A stretch of DNA of 64,000 nucleotides from Flavobacterium sp. LC2016-12 (GCF_015351595.1 NZ_JADKPT010000016.1:1-64000); one strand, 5' to 3'. Shown: positions 25,473 through 34,345, counted from the stretch's first letter. Notes: generated by a model from the letters alone, not told the origin. Numbers and translations are program-made.

Positions 25473-25504
25473 TGCAATTGAAATTGAAATTTGAAATTGA
25501 AAAA
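25473..25504. repeat. Short imperfect TTGAAA repeat
   Basis: ATTGAAA-type units are repeated about four times directly before the minus-strand stop codon at 25505. A similar AATTCCAA-rich tract occurs at about 36497-36533. Confidence 0.6.
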
Positions 25505-26278
25505 TTATGTATTCGAAGTATTATTCTTAATCTCCATAACTTCTCTTTTTACTTCTAAAAGCAAATCTTTCATACTTTGAGATTCTGTCTGCTCATGACG
25601 TCTATCGCTTCGTCCTATATTACATTCGTATTCCCAGATTTCCAAAATATCTGAGGCTTTAACTTCGTAATTCGGATAAAAACGATTGTCTGATTCTAAC
25701 ACTAAAGCATTCTTTTTATTTTTATTCAGACGTTTGTAAACCATTCCTTCATTTTTGGTAATTAGGATATAGGTTTTTCCATCCATAACCTCGCCCAGCC
25801 TTTCTACATAACGACCAATAATAATAGAACCGTCTTCATGTGGCGGCATTGAATCTCCTTCTACAGGAAAACCTCTGTGTTTACCTGGTCCTAAAAACGG
25901 AAGTGAAACCTGCTGTAAACTTTCAATATATTCCGGATCGGCATAGCCGTTTAGGTAACCTGCTTTTGCTTTTTGACTTACAATTTCGATAAAATTTTCT
26001 CCGAATTTATCGACTTGTATGGGTAAAATGAGTCGGTTTCCTTCTAGTTTTATCAAATTTTCCACATCTATTTTGCGTATATCGACAGACAATATCAAGT
26101 CAATACTCATATGAAAATATAAAGCAATCTGCTTTAAAATATCATACGGTGCTTCTGAAGTTCCGTCTTCGTACTTAACGTATCTTCCTCGTGTAATTTT
26201 AAGGTTTCCAGCTAATTTCTCTTGTGATATTTTATGCTTAACCCTTAGTGCTCTAATGTTATCTGAAAATAAGGACAT
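25505..26278 (-). CDS. LexA-like repressor: Cro-type HTH plus S24 self-cleavage domain
   Basis: The start is placed at 26278 (MSLFSDNIRAL); an upstream in-frame ATG would add 35 residues that cover the promoter and overlap the divergent gene. The 257-residue protein has an HTH (residues 6-62) and a C-terminal S24 peptidase domain. The candidate cleavage bond is A106-G107 in KAKAGYLNG, the nucleophile S143 in EGDSM and the base K182 in VYKRL. The spacing (36 and 39 residues) is close to that of E. coli LexA (A84-G85, S119, K156). It is divergent from a damage-tolerance polymerase operon, so RecA-stimulated self-cleavage that derepresses that operon is the likely role. Regulation is inferred, not shown. 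Confidence 0.85.
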   Translation of the reverse strand: MSLFSDNIRALRVKHKISQEKLAGNLKITRGRYVKYEDGTSEAPYDILKQIALYFHMSIDLILSVDIRKIDVENLIKLEGNRLILPIQVDKFGENFIEIVSQKAKAGYLNGYADPEYIESLQQVSLPFLGPGKHRGFPVEGDSMPPHEDGSIIIGRYVERLGEVMDGKTYILITKNEGMVYKRLNKNKKNALVLESDNRFYPNYEVKASDILEIWEYECNIGRSDRRHEQTESQSMKDLLLEVKREVMEIKNNTSNT

Positions 26279-26293
26279 AATTAATTTGTTATA

Positions 26294-26312
26294 ATTTGGA
26301 ACACCAAATATA
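26294..26312. promoter_or_regulatory. Candidate operator and -7 box of the LexA-like gene
   Basis: An inverted repeat ATTTGG-AACA-CCAAAT (26294-26309) overlaps the minus-strand -7 box TATATTTG (complement of 26305-26312). The location suits autorepression by the divergent S24 regulator. An 8-bp palindrome TTGTACAA (26344-26351) near the dinB side could be a second site. Only 84 bp separate the two start codons. Confidence 0.45.
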
Positions 26313-26335
26313 CAAAAAATTGTTATTATCTGTAT

Positions 26336-26343
26336 TAATTTTG
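26336..26343 (+). promoter_or_regulatory. -7 box of the polymerase IV operon
   Basis: TAATTTTG matches TAnnTTTG and lies 19 bp upstream of the start codon at 26363. The nearest upstream TTG (26320-26322) is closer than usual, so the -33 element is uncertain. Confidence 0.45.
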
Positions 26344-26362
26344 TTGTACAAAAACAAAGGAA

Positions 26363-27544
26363 ATGGCAAGGGCAATTGTACACATGGATTTGGATACCTT
26401 TTTTGTATCCTGCGAAAGGCTAACTAACTCAGAATTAAACGGCATTCCGTTGATTATTGGTGGTGGCGATCGCGGTGTTGTAGCCTCTTGTTCGTATGAA
26501 GCACGCTACTTTGGAGTGCGTTCTGCGATGCCTATTCACATGGCGATGAAACTTTGTCCGCAAGCCAAAATCATTAAAGGCGATATGGAATTATATTCAC
26601 AATTATCACATGATGTTACGCAGGTCATTCAGGAAAAAGCACCAATTATGGAGAAAGCCAGCATCGACGAATTTTATCTTGATATTACCGGAATGGATAA
26701 ATTTCACGGTAGTTATAAATGGACAAATGAACTCGCACAATCTGTTATTAAGGAAACCGGATTGCCAATTAGTTTTTCATTATCTGTCAATAAAACCGTT
26801 TCTAAAATTGCTACCGGCGAAGGCAAACCAGTAGGGAATTTAGAAATTCCGGAAAATGGTGTACAGGCTTTTTTGAATCCGTTGTCGATTCAAAAAATTC
26901 CGATGGTCGGAACAGTGACTTTTCAACTTTTATCGCGAATTGGCGTTCGCAAAATCCAAACTTTATCTGAAATGCCTCCTGAAGTTTTACAGCAGATGAT
27001 TGGCAAAAACGGATTGGATATTTGGAAAAAAGCCAACGGAATCGATAATACGCCCGTAGAACCTTATACGGAAAGAAAATCAATTTCGACTGAACATACT
27101 TTTTCTCAGGATACAATTGACATCGAAAAACTCAAAAGATTACTGATAGGAATGGTTGAAAAACTGGCTTTCCAGCTTCGATCTGAGCAATGGTTAACCT
27201 CAACAATTGCGGTTAAAATACGCTACGCCAATTTTGATACCGAAACCAAACAATGTAAAATCGCCTACACCTCAGCAGATCATATTCTGACCAAAAGTGT
27301 AATGGAGCTTTTTGAAAAAGTATATCAACGTCGAATGCGATTGCGCTTAATTGGTATTCGCTTTAGCGGACTGGTTCGCGGTACGTATCAAATTAATCTT
27401 TTTGAAGATACTGAGGAAATGTTGTCGCTCTACGCCGCAATGGACAAAATGAAAAGTCGTTATGGTTTTGATGCCGTAATGCGTTGTGCCGGAGCTCATT
27501 TCAAACCTAACAATAAAGACGAAATTCTAAAACGCAATAAATAA
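26363..27544 (+). CDS. dinB: Y-family DNA polymerase IV
   Basis: A 393-residue translesion polymerase. The metal-binding aspartate is in VHMDLDTFF (residue 9) and the second catalytic pair is in SIDEFYLD near residue 100. Palm, finger, thumb and little-finger regions are complete. Near the C-terminus QINLF fits the beta-clamp binding motif QxxLF, an indication that it works at the replication fork. The gene ends 2 nt before the dnaE2-like gene, so the two polymerases are made together. It is divergent from a LexA-like repressor. In this setting it could equally be called ImuB-like, but the catalytic residues are present, unlike in ImuB. Confidence 0.93.
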   Translation: MARAIVHMDLDTFFVSCERLTNSELNGIPLIIGGGDRGVVASCSYEARYFGVRSAMPIHMAMKLCPQAKIIKGDMELYSQLSHDVTQVIQEKAPIMEKASIDEFYLDITGMDKFHGSYKWTNELAQSVIKETGLPISFSLSVNKTVSKIATGEGKPVGNLEIPENGVQAFLNPLSIQKIPMVGTVTFQLLSRIGVRKIQTLSEMPPEVLQQMIGKNGLDIWKKANGIDNTPVEPYTERKSISTEHTFSQDTIDIEKLKRLLIGMVEKLAFQLRSEQWLTSTIAVKIRYANFDTETKQCKIAYTSADHILTKSVMELFEKVYQRRMRLRLIGIRFSGLVRGTYQINLFEDTEEMLSLYAAMDKMKSRYGFDAVMRCAGAHFKPNNKDEILKRNK

Positions 27545-27546
27545 TC

Positions 27547-30500
27547 ATGTACCTCAACTGTCATTCTTATCATTCATTACGCTACGGCACCATTCCGCTT
27601 ACGGAATTGGTTAAAGATGCTGTTTTACATGGTGTAAAAGCGATGGCATTGACTGATATTAATACCGTTACGGGAATTTATGATTTTATAAGAGAATGCG
27701 ATAAAGTGGGAATCAAACCGCTTGTCGGAATGGAGTTTCGTTGCCATCATCAATTCCGATATATTGGCCTGGCTAAAAATGCTGAAGGTTTAGGCGAAAT
27801 GAATCGGTTTTTAACAAACCATAATTTCAGCGGAGAAGCTTTGCCTGTAATTGCTCCTCAATTCAAATCGGTTTATGTCATTTATACTTTAGAAAATACT
27901 CCAGAAACTCTTGGGAAAAATGAATTTATCGGAGTTCGTCCAGACGAAGTTTTAAAGCTTCTTACTTCGAAACATACAACTAAAATTGCTAAAATGATTG
28001 TGCTGCAATCCGTAACTTTTAGTAATAAAAGAGAATTTAATCTGCATAAAATTCTGCGTGCTATCGACACTAATATTATTTTATCAAAACTAACAGAGGC
28101 TGATTATTGTAGAACTTCAGAGAAAATGCTGCCTTTAGAATCGCTTTTACCTTTTTATGAAAGTTATCCTGAAATTATAGCCAGCACACAGAGAATAATC
28201 GATTCTTGCGATTTTCAATACGATTTTGAGACGCCAAAAAACAAAAAATTCTTTACTGAAAACCGTGAAGGCGATATAAAAAAATTAACCGAACTGGCTC
28301 AGGAAGGCTTGATTTGGCGTTATGGCAAAAATCATGAATTGGCAAAAAAGCGTGTCGAAAAAGAGCTTAAAGTAATTGACCATTTAGAATTTAGCGGTTA
28401 TTTTTTAATCACTTGGGATATTGTTCGCTACAGCAACAGTCAGGGATTTATGCATATTGGCAGAGGAAGCGGTGCCAATAGTATTATCGCCTATTGTTTG
28501 GGAATTACAGATATCTGCCCATTAGAATTGGATTTGTATTTTGAGCGTTTTTTGAATTTAAATCGTAAAAGTCCACCCGATTTTGATATCGATTGGAGCT
28601 GGAAAGAACGTAATACCATTTTAGAATATATCTTCGATAAATACGGTCGTGATCATGTTGCTTTCTGCGGAACCAATGTCGAATTTAAATATCGCTCTAT
28701 TTTTAGGGAAGTCGGAAAAGTTTTTGGTCTTCCGAAAGAAGAATTAGATATGCTGGCCAAAAATCCGATGGAATTACACCAGACTAATTCTATTGTAAAG
28801 TTGGTTCAGGAATATGGAATGATGCTCGGAAAATATCCCAACCAACGCAGTATGCATGCCTGTGGAATTATTATTTCTGAAGAACCCATTACCAATTATA
28901 CACCTCTGGAAATGCCTCCAAAAGGTTTCCCAATTGTGCTTTTTGACATGCACATTGCAGAAGAAATTGGTTTTGAGAAATTCGATATCCTGAGTCAGCG
29001 TGGTATTGGTCATATTGATGACAGTGTAAAACTGATCGAGAAAAACAGAGGAATTAAATTAAATATTCGTGATACTTCCATTTCTAAAAATGAAGCAGTA
29101 TGTAATGTTCATTTGGCACAAGGCAAAACGATTGGCTGTTTTTATATTGAAAGTCCAGCCATGCGCGGTTTATTACGCCGACTGAATTGTGATAATTATA
29201 AAATTCTCGTTGCCGCATCTTCAATAATTCGTCCCGGCGTAGCACAGTCGGGAATGATGAAAGAATATATTTTTCGTCATAATAATCCAAATCAATTCGA
29301 GTATTTCCATGAGGTTTTCAAAGAGCATCTTGGTGAAACTTATGGCATTATGGTGTACCAGGAAGATGTGATCAAAATCGCATTACATTATGGCGGATTA
29401 CCTGCCGCAGACGGTGATGTATTGCGCCGTGCCATGTCCGGAAAAGGGCGATCTAAAGAAGCTTTACAAAAAGTAAAAGACAATTTCTTTCTCTGTTGCG
29501 CACAAAAAGGACATCCTGAAATGCTGAGCCAGGAAATTTACCGCCAGATTGAATCTTTTGCCGGATTTTCATTCTGCAAAGCGCACTCGGCTTCTTATGC
29601 GGTAGAGAGTTACCAAAGTTTGTATCTAAAAATTAATTATCCTGTTGAGTTCATGGTGGCGGTCATCAACAATCAGGGCGGATTTTACAGAACCGAAGTA
29701 TATGTACACGAAGCACGCATGTCTGGCGGTACAATCCTAAATCCGTGTGTGAACAAAAGTGAATATCAAACTACCGTTTATGGCACTGACATTTATTTGG
29801 GATTTATGCATTTGCAGAGTCTGGAAGCGAAAACAGCTCATTTGATTGAATCAGAAAGAGAGAAAAATGGCGAGTATCTTTCTTTGGAAAATTTCATCAA
29901 CCGAATTCCGATTGGAATTGAAAGCATCAAAATATTGATTTTTATTGGTGCTTTTCGTTTTACAGGAAAAACTAAAAATCAACTTTTAGTGATTGCCAGT
30001 TTGCTTTTAAACAACTTCAAACCTGAAAACAGAAATTTAATGCTATTGCAGGAACCAGTTAAAGAATACAAACTTCCTGTTTTGGAACGTTCTTTATTTG
30101 AAGATGCTTTTGATGAAATTGAATTGTTGAGTTTTCCAGTTTCGTGTACTGTTTTTGATTTGCTTCAGATTAAATACCGTGGCGATATTATGGCTAAGGA
30201 TTTAGTAACGTATCATAAAAAACAGGTTAAAATGCTGGCGTATTTAATTTCCAGAAAACAAGTCCCAACCAAAAAAGGGAACATGTATTTCGGAACCTGG
30301 ATCGATCATGAAGGTACTTATTTTGATACGGCACATTTTCCGGATTGTCTGGCACAATACCCTTTTCAGGGCGGAGGCTGTTATCTTTTGTTAGGAAATG
30401 TTGAAGTTGATTATCATTTTCCAACAATTACTATTATTAAAATGGCGAAAATGCCTTTTATTCCAGATCCACGCTATATGGATGCTAAAGATCAGTTTAA

Positions 30501-30606
30501 AACACAACGGCAGATTAAAGAAGATGTGAGTTCAACGCATCGCGAACCGTATCCGCAGGGACATGAAATCAACTTACCAAGACACCGAATGAAATTTCAA
30601 AAATAA
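27547..30606 (+). CDS. dnaE2: Error-prone DNA polymerase III alpha subunit (DnaE2-like)
   Basis: A 1019-residue C-family polymerase. It starts with a PHP domain (YLNCHSYHSLRYG) and has the catalytic PPDFDIDW motif in the palm near residue 345, preceded by the GRGSGANSIIAYCLGITD segment. The helix-hairpin-helix and OB-type regions follow. It is shorter than replicative DnaE (about 1150 or more residues) and sits in a damage-tolerance operon after dinB, so it is most likely the error-prone paralogue and not the replicase. The PHP metal ligands look partly degenerate, as in other DnaE2 proteins. Replicative dnaE is expected elsewhere in the genome. Confidence 0.88.
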   Translation: MYLNCHSYHSLRYGTIPLTELVKDAVLHGVKAMALTDINTVTGIYDFIRECDKVGIKPLVGMEFRCHHQFRYIGLAKNAEGLGEMNRFLTNHNFSGEALPVIAPQFKSVYVIYTLENTPETLGKNEFIGVRPDEVLKLLTSKHTTKIAKMIVLQSVTFSNKREFNLHKILRAIDTNIILSKLTEADYCRTSEKMLPLESLLPFYESYPEIIASTQRIIDSCDFQYDFETPKNKKFFTENREGDIKKLTELAQEGLIWRYGKNHELAKKRVEKELKVIDHLEFSGYFLITWDIVRYSNSQGFMHIGRGSGANSIIAYCLGITDICPLELDLYFERFLNLNRKSPPDFDIDWSWKERNTILEYIFDKYGRDHVAFCGTNVEFKYRSIFREVGKVFGLPKEELDMLAKNPMELHQTNSIVKLVQEYGMMLGKYPNQRSMHACGIIISEEPITNYTPLEMPPKGFPIVLFDMHIAEEIGFEKFDILSQRGIGHIDDSVKLIEKNRGIKLNIRDTSISKNEAVCNVHLAQGKTIGCFYIESPAMRGLLRRLNCDNYKILVAASSIIRPGVAQSGMMKEYIFRHNNPNQFEYFHEVFKEHLGETYGIMVYQEDVIKIALHYGGLPAADGDVLRRAMSGKGRSKEALQKVKDNFFLCCAQKGHPEMLSQEIYRQIESFAGFSFCKAHSASYAVESYQSLYLKINYPVEFMVAVINNQGGFYRTEVYVHEARMSGGTILNPCVNKSEYQTTVYGTDIYLGFMHLQSLEAKTAHLIESEREKNGEYLSLENFINRIPIGIESIKILIFIGAFRFTGKTKNQLLVIASLLLNNFKPENRNLMLLQEPVKEYKLPVLERSLFEDAFDEIELLSFPVSCTVFDLLQIKYRGDIMAKDLVTYHKKQVKMLAYLISRKQVPTKKGNMYFGTWIDHEGTYFDTAHFPDCLAQYPFQGGGCYLLLGNVEVDYHFPTITIIKMAKMPFIPDPRYMDAKDQFKTQRQIKEDVSSTHREPYPQGHEINLPRHRMKFQK

Positions 30607-30612
30607 CCACCG

Positions 30613-32037
30613 ATGATTTTACAAGAACAAAAAGAGGTTTTGCGTTATAGTAAAGAGATGAAAAAGCAGGAATATGCCATAGTAGATATCGAAACCACAG
30701 GTGGAAACGCTAGTGGCAGTCGTATTACAGAAATTGCCATCATTATTCATGACGGCGAAAAGGTTATCGACCGCTTCGAAACGCTTGTTAACCCTGAAAA
30801 AGAAATTCCACTTTCTATTTTTGGTTTGACTGGTATAAACAATGAAATGGTTGCCAATGCTCCAATCTTCGATGCTATTTCAGAGAAAGTGTTAGAGATG
30901 TTGACCGATCGTATTTTTGTCGCACATAATGTCAACTTCGATTATTCTTTTGTACGCCATCAATTGGAACAAGCCGGATTTAAATGGACTGCAAGGAAAT
31001 TGTGCACCGTCCGCGCAGCAAGAAAAATAAAACCGGGATTGGCATCCTACAGCTTGGGAAAACTTTGCCATTCACTAGACATACCTTTAGAGAATCAACA
31101 TCGTGCTGGCGGGGATGCAGATGCTACGGCAATATTATTTTCCCGATTACTCGAATGGGACGAGGAAGGTGAAATAGCAAAAATGGTTAAAATGACCTCA
31201 CAAGATCAGCGTTTACCACCTAACCTGCCTCCAGAAGATTTTAATAATTTACCCGAAAAACCCGGTGTCTATTATTTTTATAATCAAATGAATAAGGTAA
31301 TCTATGTTGGAAAAGCGATCAACTTAAAAAAACGTGTGGCTTCTCATTTTACCGGTCATAAAATCAATCCGCAAAGACAGCATTTTTTAAGAGATATCTA
31401 TAGTATTTCCTTTGAAATCTGTCCTACCGAATTAATGGCGCTTTTGTTAGAATGTACCGAAATAAAACAACTTTGGCCAACCTACAATAGAGCATTAAAA
31501 CGCTTTGAAGCGAAATTCGGCATTTATCAATATGAAGCAAGAAACGGATATAAATATTTGGCTGTTGGAAAACTAAGCAAATTTCAGACTTGTATTCATG
31601 AATTTAATAGTTTGTATAATGCGATAGATTTACTGAGAAGCCTTTCTGAGCAATTTGAAATTGACCAAAGATTCTGCAAATATTCCAGACCGGAAGAAGG
31701 CGAATTTTTTCAAAATAATGAAATCAAAAGTCTGCCAGATGTTTTGTTTCACAACGAGCAAGTAGACAATGCAATTGCTTTTCTATTAAGCAACAGACCT
31801 ACTTTTGCCATTATAGATAAAGGAAGGTCAAAAGAGGAACGCAGTTGTATTTGGGTTGAAAATGGTCATTTTTATGGTATGGGTTATATTCCGTCAGATG
31901 TGGCAATTACTGATCCATCCGAAGTAAAAAATTATGTCACACAGTATAAAAGCAATCAATATATGGTGCAGTTAATTTTTGCTTACGCAGAAAAATATCC
32001 GGGTAAAGTATTCTTTAACAAACAGTTCTTGAAATAA
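30613..32037 (+). CDS. DEDDh 3'-5' exonuclease fused to a GIY-YIG (UvrC/Cho-type) nuclease
   Basis: A 474-residue fusion. The N-terminal exonuclease (about residues 20-190) has the first acidic motif VDIETTGG (D25, E27), the second in VAHNVNFD and the last in HRAGGDADAT, the order of DnaQ/epsilon proteins. A GIY-YIG domain follows (about 215-300): GVYYF, VIYVGKA and LKKRV match the N-terminal nuclease half of UvrC. The C-terminal ~170 residues are uncharacterised. An alternative start at 30658 (MKKQEYAI) would remove 15 residues. The fusion is known in outline from other phyla (the mycobacterial epsilon/UvrC-type protein). In this operon it may incise and resect damaged DNA for the two polymerases. 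Confidence 0.87.
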   Translation: MILQEQKEVLRYSKEMKKQEYAIVDIETTGGNASGSRITEIAIIIHDGEKVIDRFETLVNPEKEIPLSIFGLTGINNEMVANAPIFDAISEKVLEMLTDRIFVAHNVNFDYSFVRHQLEQAGFKWTARKLCTVRAARKIKPGLASYSLGKLCHSLDIPLENQHRAGGDADATAILFSRLLEWDEEGEIAKMVKMTSQDQRLPPNLPPEDFNNLPEKPGVYYFYNQMNKVIYVGKAINLKKRVASHFTGHKINPQRQHFLRDIYSISFEICPTELMALLLECTEIKQLWPTYNRALKRFEAKFGIYQYEARNGYKYLAVGKLSKFQTCIHEFNSLYNAIDLLRSLSEQFEIDQRFCKYSRPEEGEFFQNNEIKSLPDVLFHNEQVDNAIAFLLSNRPTFAIIDKGRSKEERSCIWVENGHFYGMGYIPSDVAITDPSEVKNYVTQYKSNQYMVQLIFAYAEKYPGKVFFNKQFLK

Positions 32038-32108
32038 GAATAGGAAACTGTGTAAATATATATGTTTAAAAAGCTGTAAATTTAATAGCACAACTAATTA
32101 AATCTACT

Positions 32109-32885
32109 ATGAAAATAGCCACTTATAATGTAAACGGAGTCAACGGAAGATTAAATGTATTACTGCGCTGGTTGGAAGAAGCCAAACCTGATATTGTTTG
32201 TCTGCAGGAATTAAAAGCGCCTCAGGATAATTTTCCTCTTAAAGCGATTAATGATGCAGGCTACAACGCTATTTGGCACGGACAAAAACAATGGAATGGT
32301 GTTGCTATTCTTGCCCGAAATATGGAAATTGAAGAAGTAACGCGCGTTCTTCCGGGAGATGAAGAAGATATTCAAAGTCGGTATGTTGAAGCTTTGATAA
32401 ACGGAATCGTAATTGCCTGTCTTTATTTGCCAAATGGAAACCCTGCGCCGGGACCTAAATTAGAATATAAGTTGAAATGGTTTGATCGCTTGGCTCATCG
32501 CGCTAAAACCTTATTGAGTTTAAATACTCCTGTAATATTGGTTGGAGATTTCAATGTTATGCCAACAGAATTGGACGTTTATAAACCTGAAAAATGGGTT
32601 AAAGATGCTCTTTTTTTACCTGAAGTTAGAAAAGCTTTTGCGGCTATTGTTTCGCAAGGATGGACAGATGCGATCCGAAAATTATACCCTGATGAGAAAA
32701 TTTACACCTTTTGGGATTATTTCAGAAATGCTTACGAGCGAGATGCGGGACTTCGAATTGATCATTTTTTACTGAGTCCGCAAATAGCTGCAGCTTTGCG
32801 CTCGGGCGGCGTTGATCGTCACGTTCGAGGCTGGGAAAAAACAAGCGATCATGCACCAGTATGGATTGAAATTGACAAAAAATAA
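32109..32885 (+). CDS. xth: Exodeoxyribonuclease III / AP endonuclease
   Basis: A 258-residue member of the exonuclease III family. Seen motifs are ATYNVNGV at the N-terminus, LQELK (metal-binding Glu), VGDFNVMPTELD (catalytic Asp-Asn), RIDHFLLS and the terminal SDHAPVW. These enzymes cut DNA at abasic sites and remove 3' blocking groups during base-excision repair. It starts 71 bp after the fusion nuclease gene and is followed by alkB after 11 bp, so it is probably part of the damage operon or a short sub-operon. Confidence 0.93.
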   Translation: MKIATYNVNGVNGRLNVLLRWLEEAKPDIVCLQELKAPQDNFPLKAINDAGYNAIWHGQKQWNGVAILARNMEIEEVTRVLPGDEEDIQSRYVEALINGIVIACLYLPNGNPAPGPKLEYKLKWFDRLAHRAKTLLSLNTPVILVGDFNVMPTELDVYKPEKWVKDALFLPEVRKAFAAIVSQGWTDAIRKLYPDEKIYTFWDYFRNAYERDAGLRIDHFLLSPQIAAALRSGGVDRHVRGWEKTSDHAPVWIEIDKK

Positions 32886-32896
32886 AGGAGAAAACA

Positions 32897-33523
32897 ATGA
32901 CATTATTTAACGACACCGAATTATTTGCAACTGGTTTGGCAGGAAAAAAAGTGTTTGATATTCCTGATTCTGAATTGATTTTGATTGATAATTTTTTCAC
33001 AAAAGAAGAGTCTGATCATTTTTATGAGAGATTACTTCGCAAGACCAAATGGAGAGAATATGAAATGGAAATTTACGATAAGGTTTATACCGTTCCCCGA
33101 ATGATTTCCTGGTATGAAGACAAAGATAATCCCGGAGCAGATCAAAACGGTCCTGACTGGAATTACGAATTGCTTACCATTAGAGGCCGTGTAGAAAAAG
33201 AAACACAACGTGATTTTAATAGTGTACTCCTTAATTTATACAGAGATGGAAATGACGGCGTAGGCTGGCACAGCGACAAAGAGCATAATACGGGGCCAAA
33301 CCCTGTTATTGCTTCAGTGACTTTTGGAGAAACCAGAATGTTCAGGCTTCGTCATAAATTTAGTAAAGAAATTCCGCAGGTTGAAATTCCGCTGCACCAT
33401 GGTTCCTTTTTACTGATGTCCGGCACAACAAATAGTTTTTGGCAGCATCAGGTTCCTAAAACGGCGCGGGATGTTTTGCCAAGAATTAATTTAACTTTTA
33501 GGCAAACACATCGAAGTTTATGA
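32897..33523 (+). CDS. alkB: AlkB-type 2-oxoglutarate/Fe(II) DNA dealkylase
   Basis: A 208-residue dioxygenase. Iron ligands are in GWHSDKE (H and D) and in SFWQHQV (distal H). The 2-oxoglutarate-binding arginines are in the RINLTFR segment at the end. N-[Y/L]-Y-R-D-G-N-D before the HxD motif is typical of AlkB. These enzymes reverse alkylation lesions such as 1-methyladenine. It starts 11 bp after xth, in line with a DNA repair operon. Confidence 0.92.
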   Translation: MTLFNDTELFATGLAGKKVFDIPDSELILIDNFFTKEESDHFYERLLRKTKWREYEMEIYDKVYTVPRMISWYEDKDNPGADQNGPDWNYELLTIRGRVEKETQRDFNSVLLNLYRDGNDGVGWHSDKEHNTGPNPVIASVTFGETRMFRLRHKFSKEIPQVEIPLHHGSFLLMSGTTNSFWQHQVPKTARDVLPRINLTFRQTHRSL

Positions 33524-33643
33524 TTTATAAAGGTCTGAAAATGACATTGTTTTCTATTTCGTAACCATAAGGAAAATTCTTCCACAAAAAGTTAAATTAC
33601 TCATTGCGTGAACCTTTTATTAGGCAGACCTTATCTTTTTTAG

Positions 33644-33651
33644 TATTTTTG
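33644..33651 (+). promoter_or_regulatory. -7 box for the DUF1810 gene
   Basis: TATTTTTG matches TAnnTTTG, 28 bp upstream of the start at 33680. It suggests the damage operon ends with alkB and that this gene is expressed separately. Confidence 0.5.
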
Positions 33652-33679
33652 CAACCCTTTTTTAATATTTAATACCATA

Positions 33680-34141
33680 ATGGCTTACTCAAACAATGAT
33701 TTATCGCGTTTTTTAGATGCGCAAAACAAACTTTATCTTACTGCTCTTTCTGAAATCAAAAAAGGAAAAAAAGAAACACACTGGATGTGGTTCATTTTTC
33801 CTCAGATTAAAGGATTAGGAAGTAGTGATACAGCGAATCTTTATGCTATTAATGATCTAAAAGAAGCGACTGAATTTTTAGAACATCCTATTTTAGGGAA
33901 ACATCTTATTGAAATTTCTGAACTGTTTTTGACTTTTAAAAGAAAATCAGCTGACGGAATTTTAGGAGATTTAGACGCTCGTAAATTACGTTCGTCGATG
34001 ACACTTTTTTCTTTGGCAGAAAACACTAATCCCGTATTTCAGGAAATATTAGATGCTTTTTTCTCTGGAGAAACCGATCCTCTTACTTTGAATATTATTA
34101 ATTCAACTATAAAATCTTCTGTAGAAACTGAAATGGTTTAA
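33680..34141 (+). CDS. DUF1810 family protein
   Basis: A 153-residue soluble protein. The pattern DLSRFLDAQ...GKKETHWMWFIFPQIKGLG and LGKHLIEISE is the signature of DUF1810 (calpastatin-like in some annotations). Members are widespread small cytoplasmic proteins and their biochemical function is not established. It has its own promoter-like box and a strong terminator, so it seems monocistronic. Its position after alkB may be coincidental. Confidence 0.88.
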   Translation: MAYSNNDLSRFLDAQNKLYLTALSEIKKGKKETHWMWFIFPQIKGLGSSDTANLYAINDLKEATEFLEHPILGKHLIEISELFLTFKRKSADGILGDLDARKLRSSMTLFSLAENTNPVFQEILDAFFSGETDPLTLNIINSTIKSSVETEMV

Positions 34142-34172
34142 TCACCAAATTGTTTTCTGGATTATTTAAATC

Positions 34173-34205
34173 AAAAGACACTGTTAGAAATAAGCAGTGT
34201 CTTTT
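34173..34205 (+). terminator. Terminator after the DUF1810 gene
   Basis: An 11-bp stem, AAAAGACACTG (34173-34183) with CAGTGTCTTTT (34195-34205), is followed by a run of T's. Confidence 0.85.
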
Positions 34206-34210
34206 TTTTT

Positions 34211-34262
34211 GTTTTTTTGCTACGAAGACGCAAAGACACAAAGTTTACTTTTCCTTCTGACT
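34211..34262 (+). repeat. Left copy of a ~50-bp direct repeat flanking the small membrane gene
   Basis: It contains the octamers CTACGAAG, ACGCAAAG and ACACAAAG (34220-34243) followed by TTTACTTTTCCTTCTGACT. It matches 34843-34895 with about three mismatches, and weaker similarity runs on to about 34290. The two copies are direct, about 630 bp apart, and enclose the gene 34376-34780. Confidence 0.85.
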
Positions 34263-34345
34263 TTACAATATTATTTTCCCTCCAGACCTTTCCATATTCG
34301 TTTTTAGTTCATATTCAAATTTTGATTTTTCAACAGAAATAATTC

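Noticed and set aside
26279..26383. N-terminal extension of the LexA-like protein
   Set aside because: The extension covers the promoter and crosses into the divergent dinB gene; the HTH starts at MSLFSDN.
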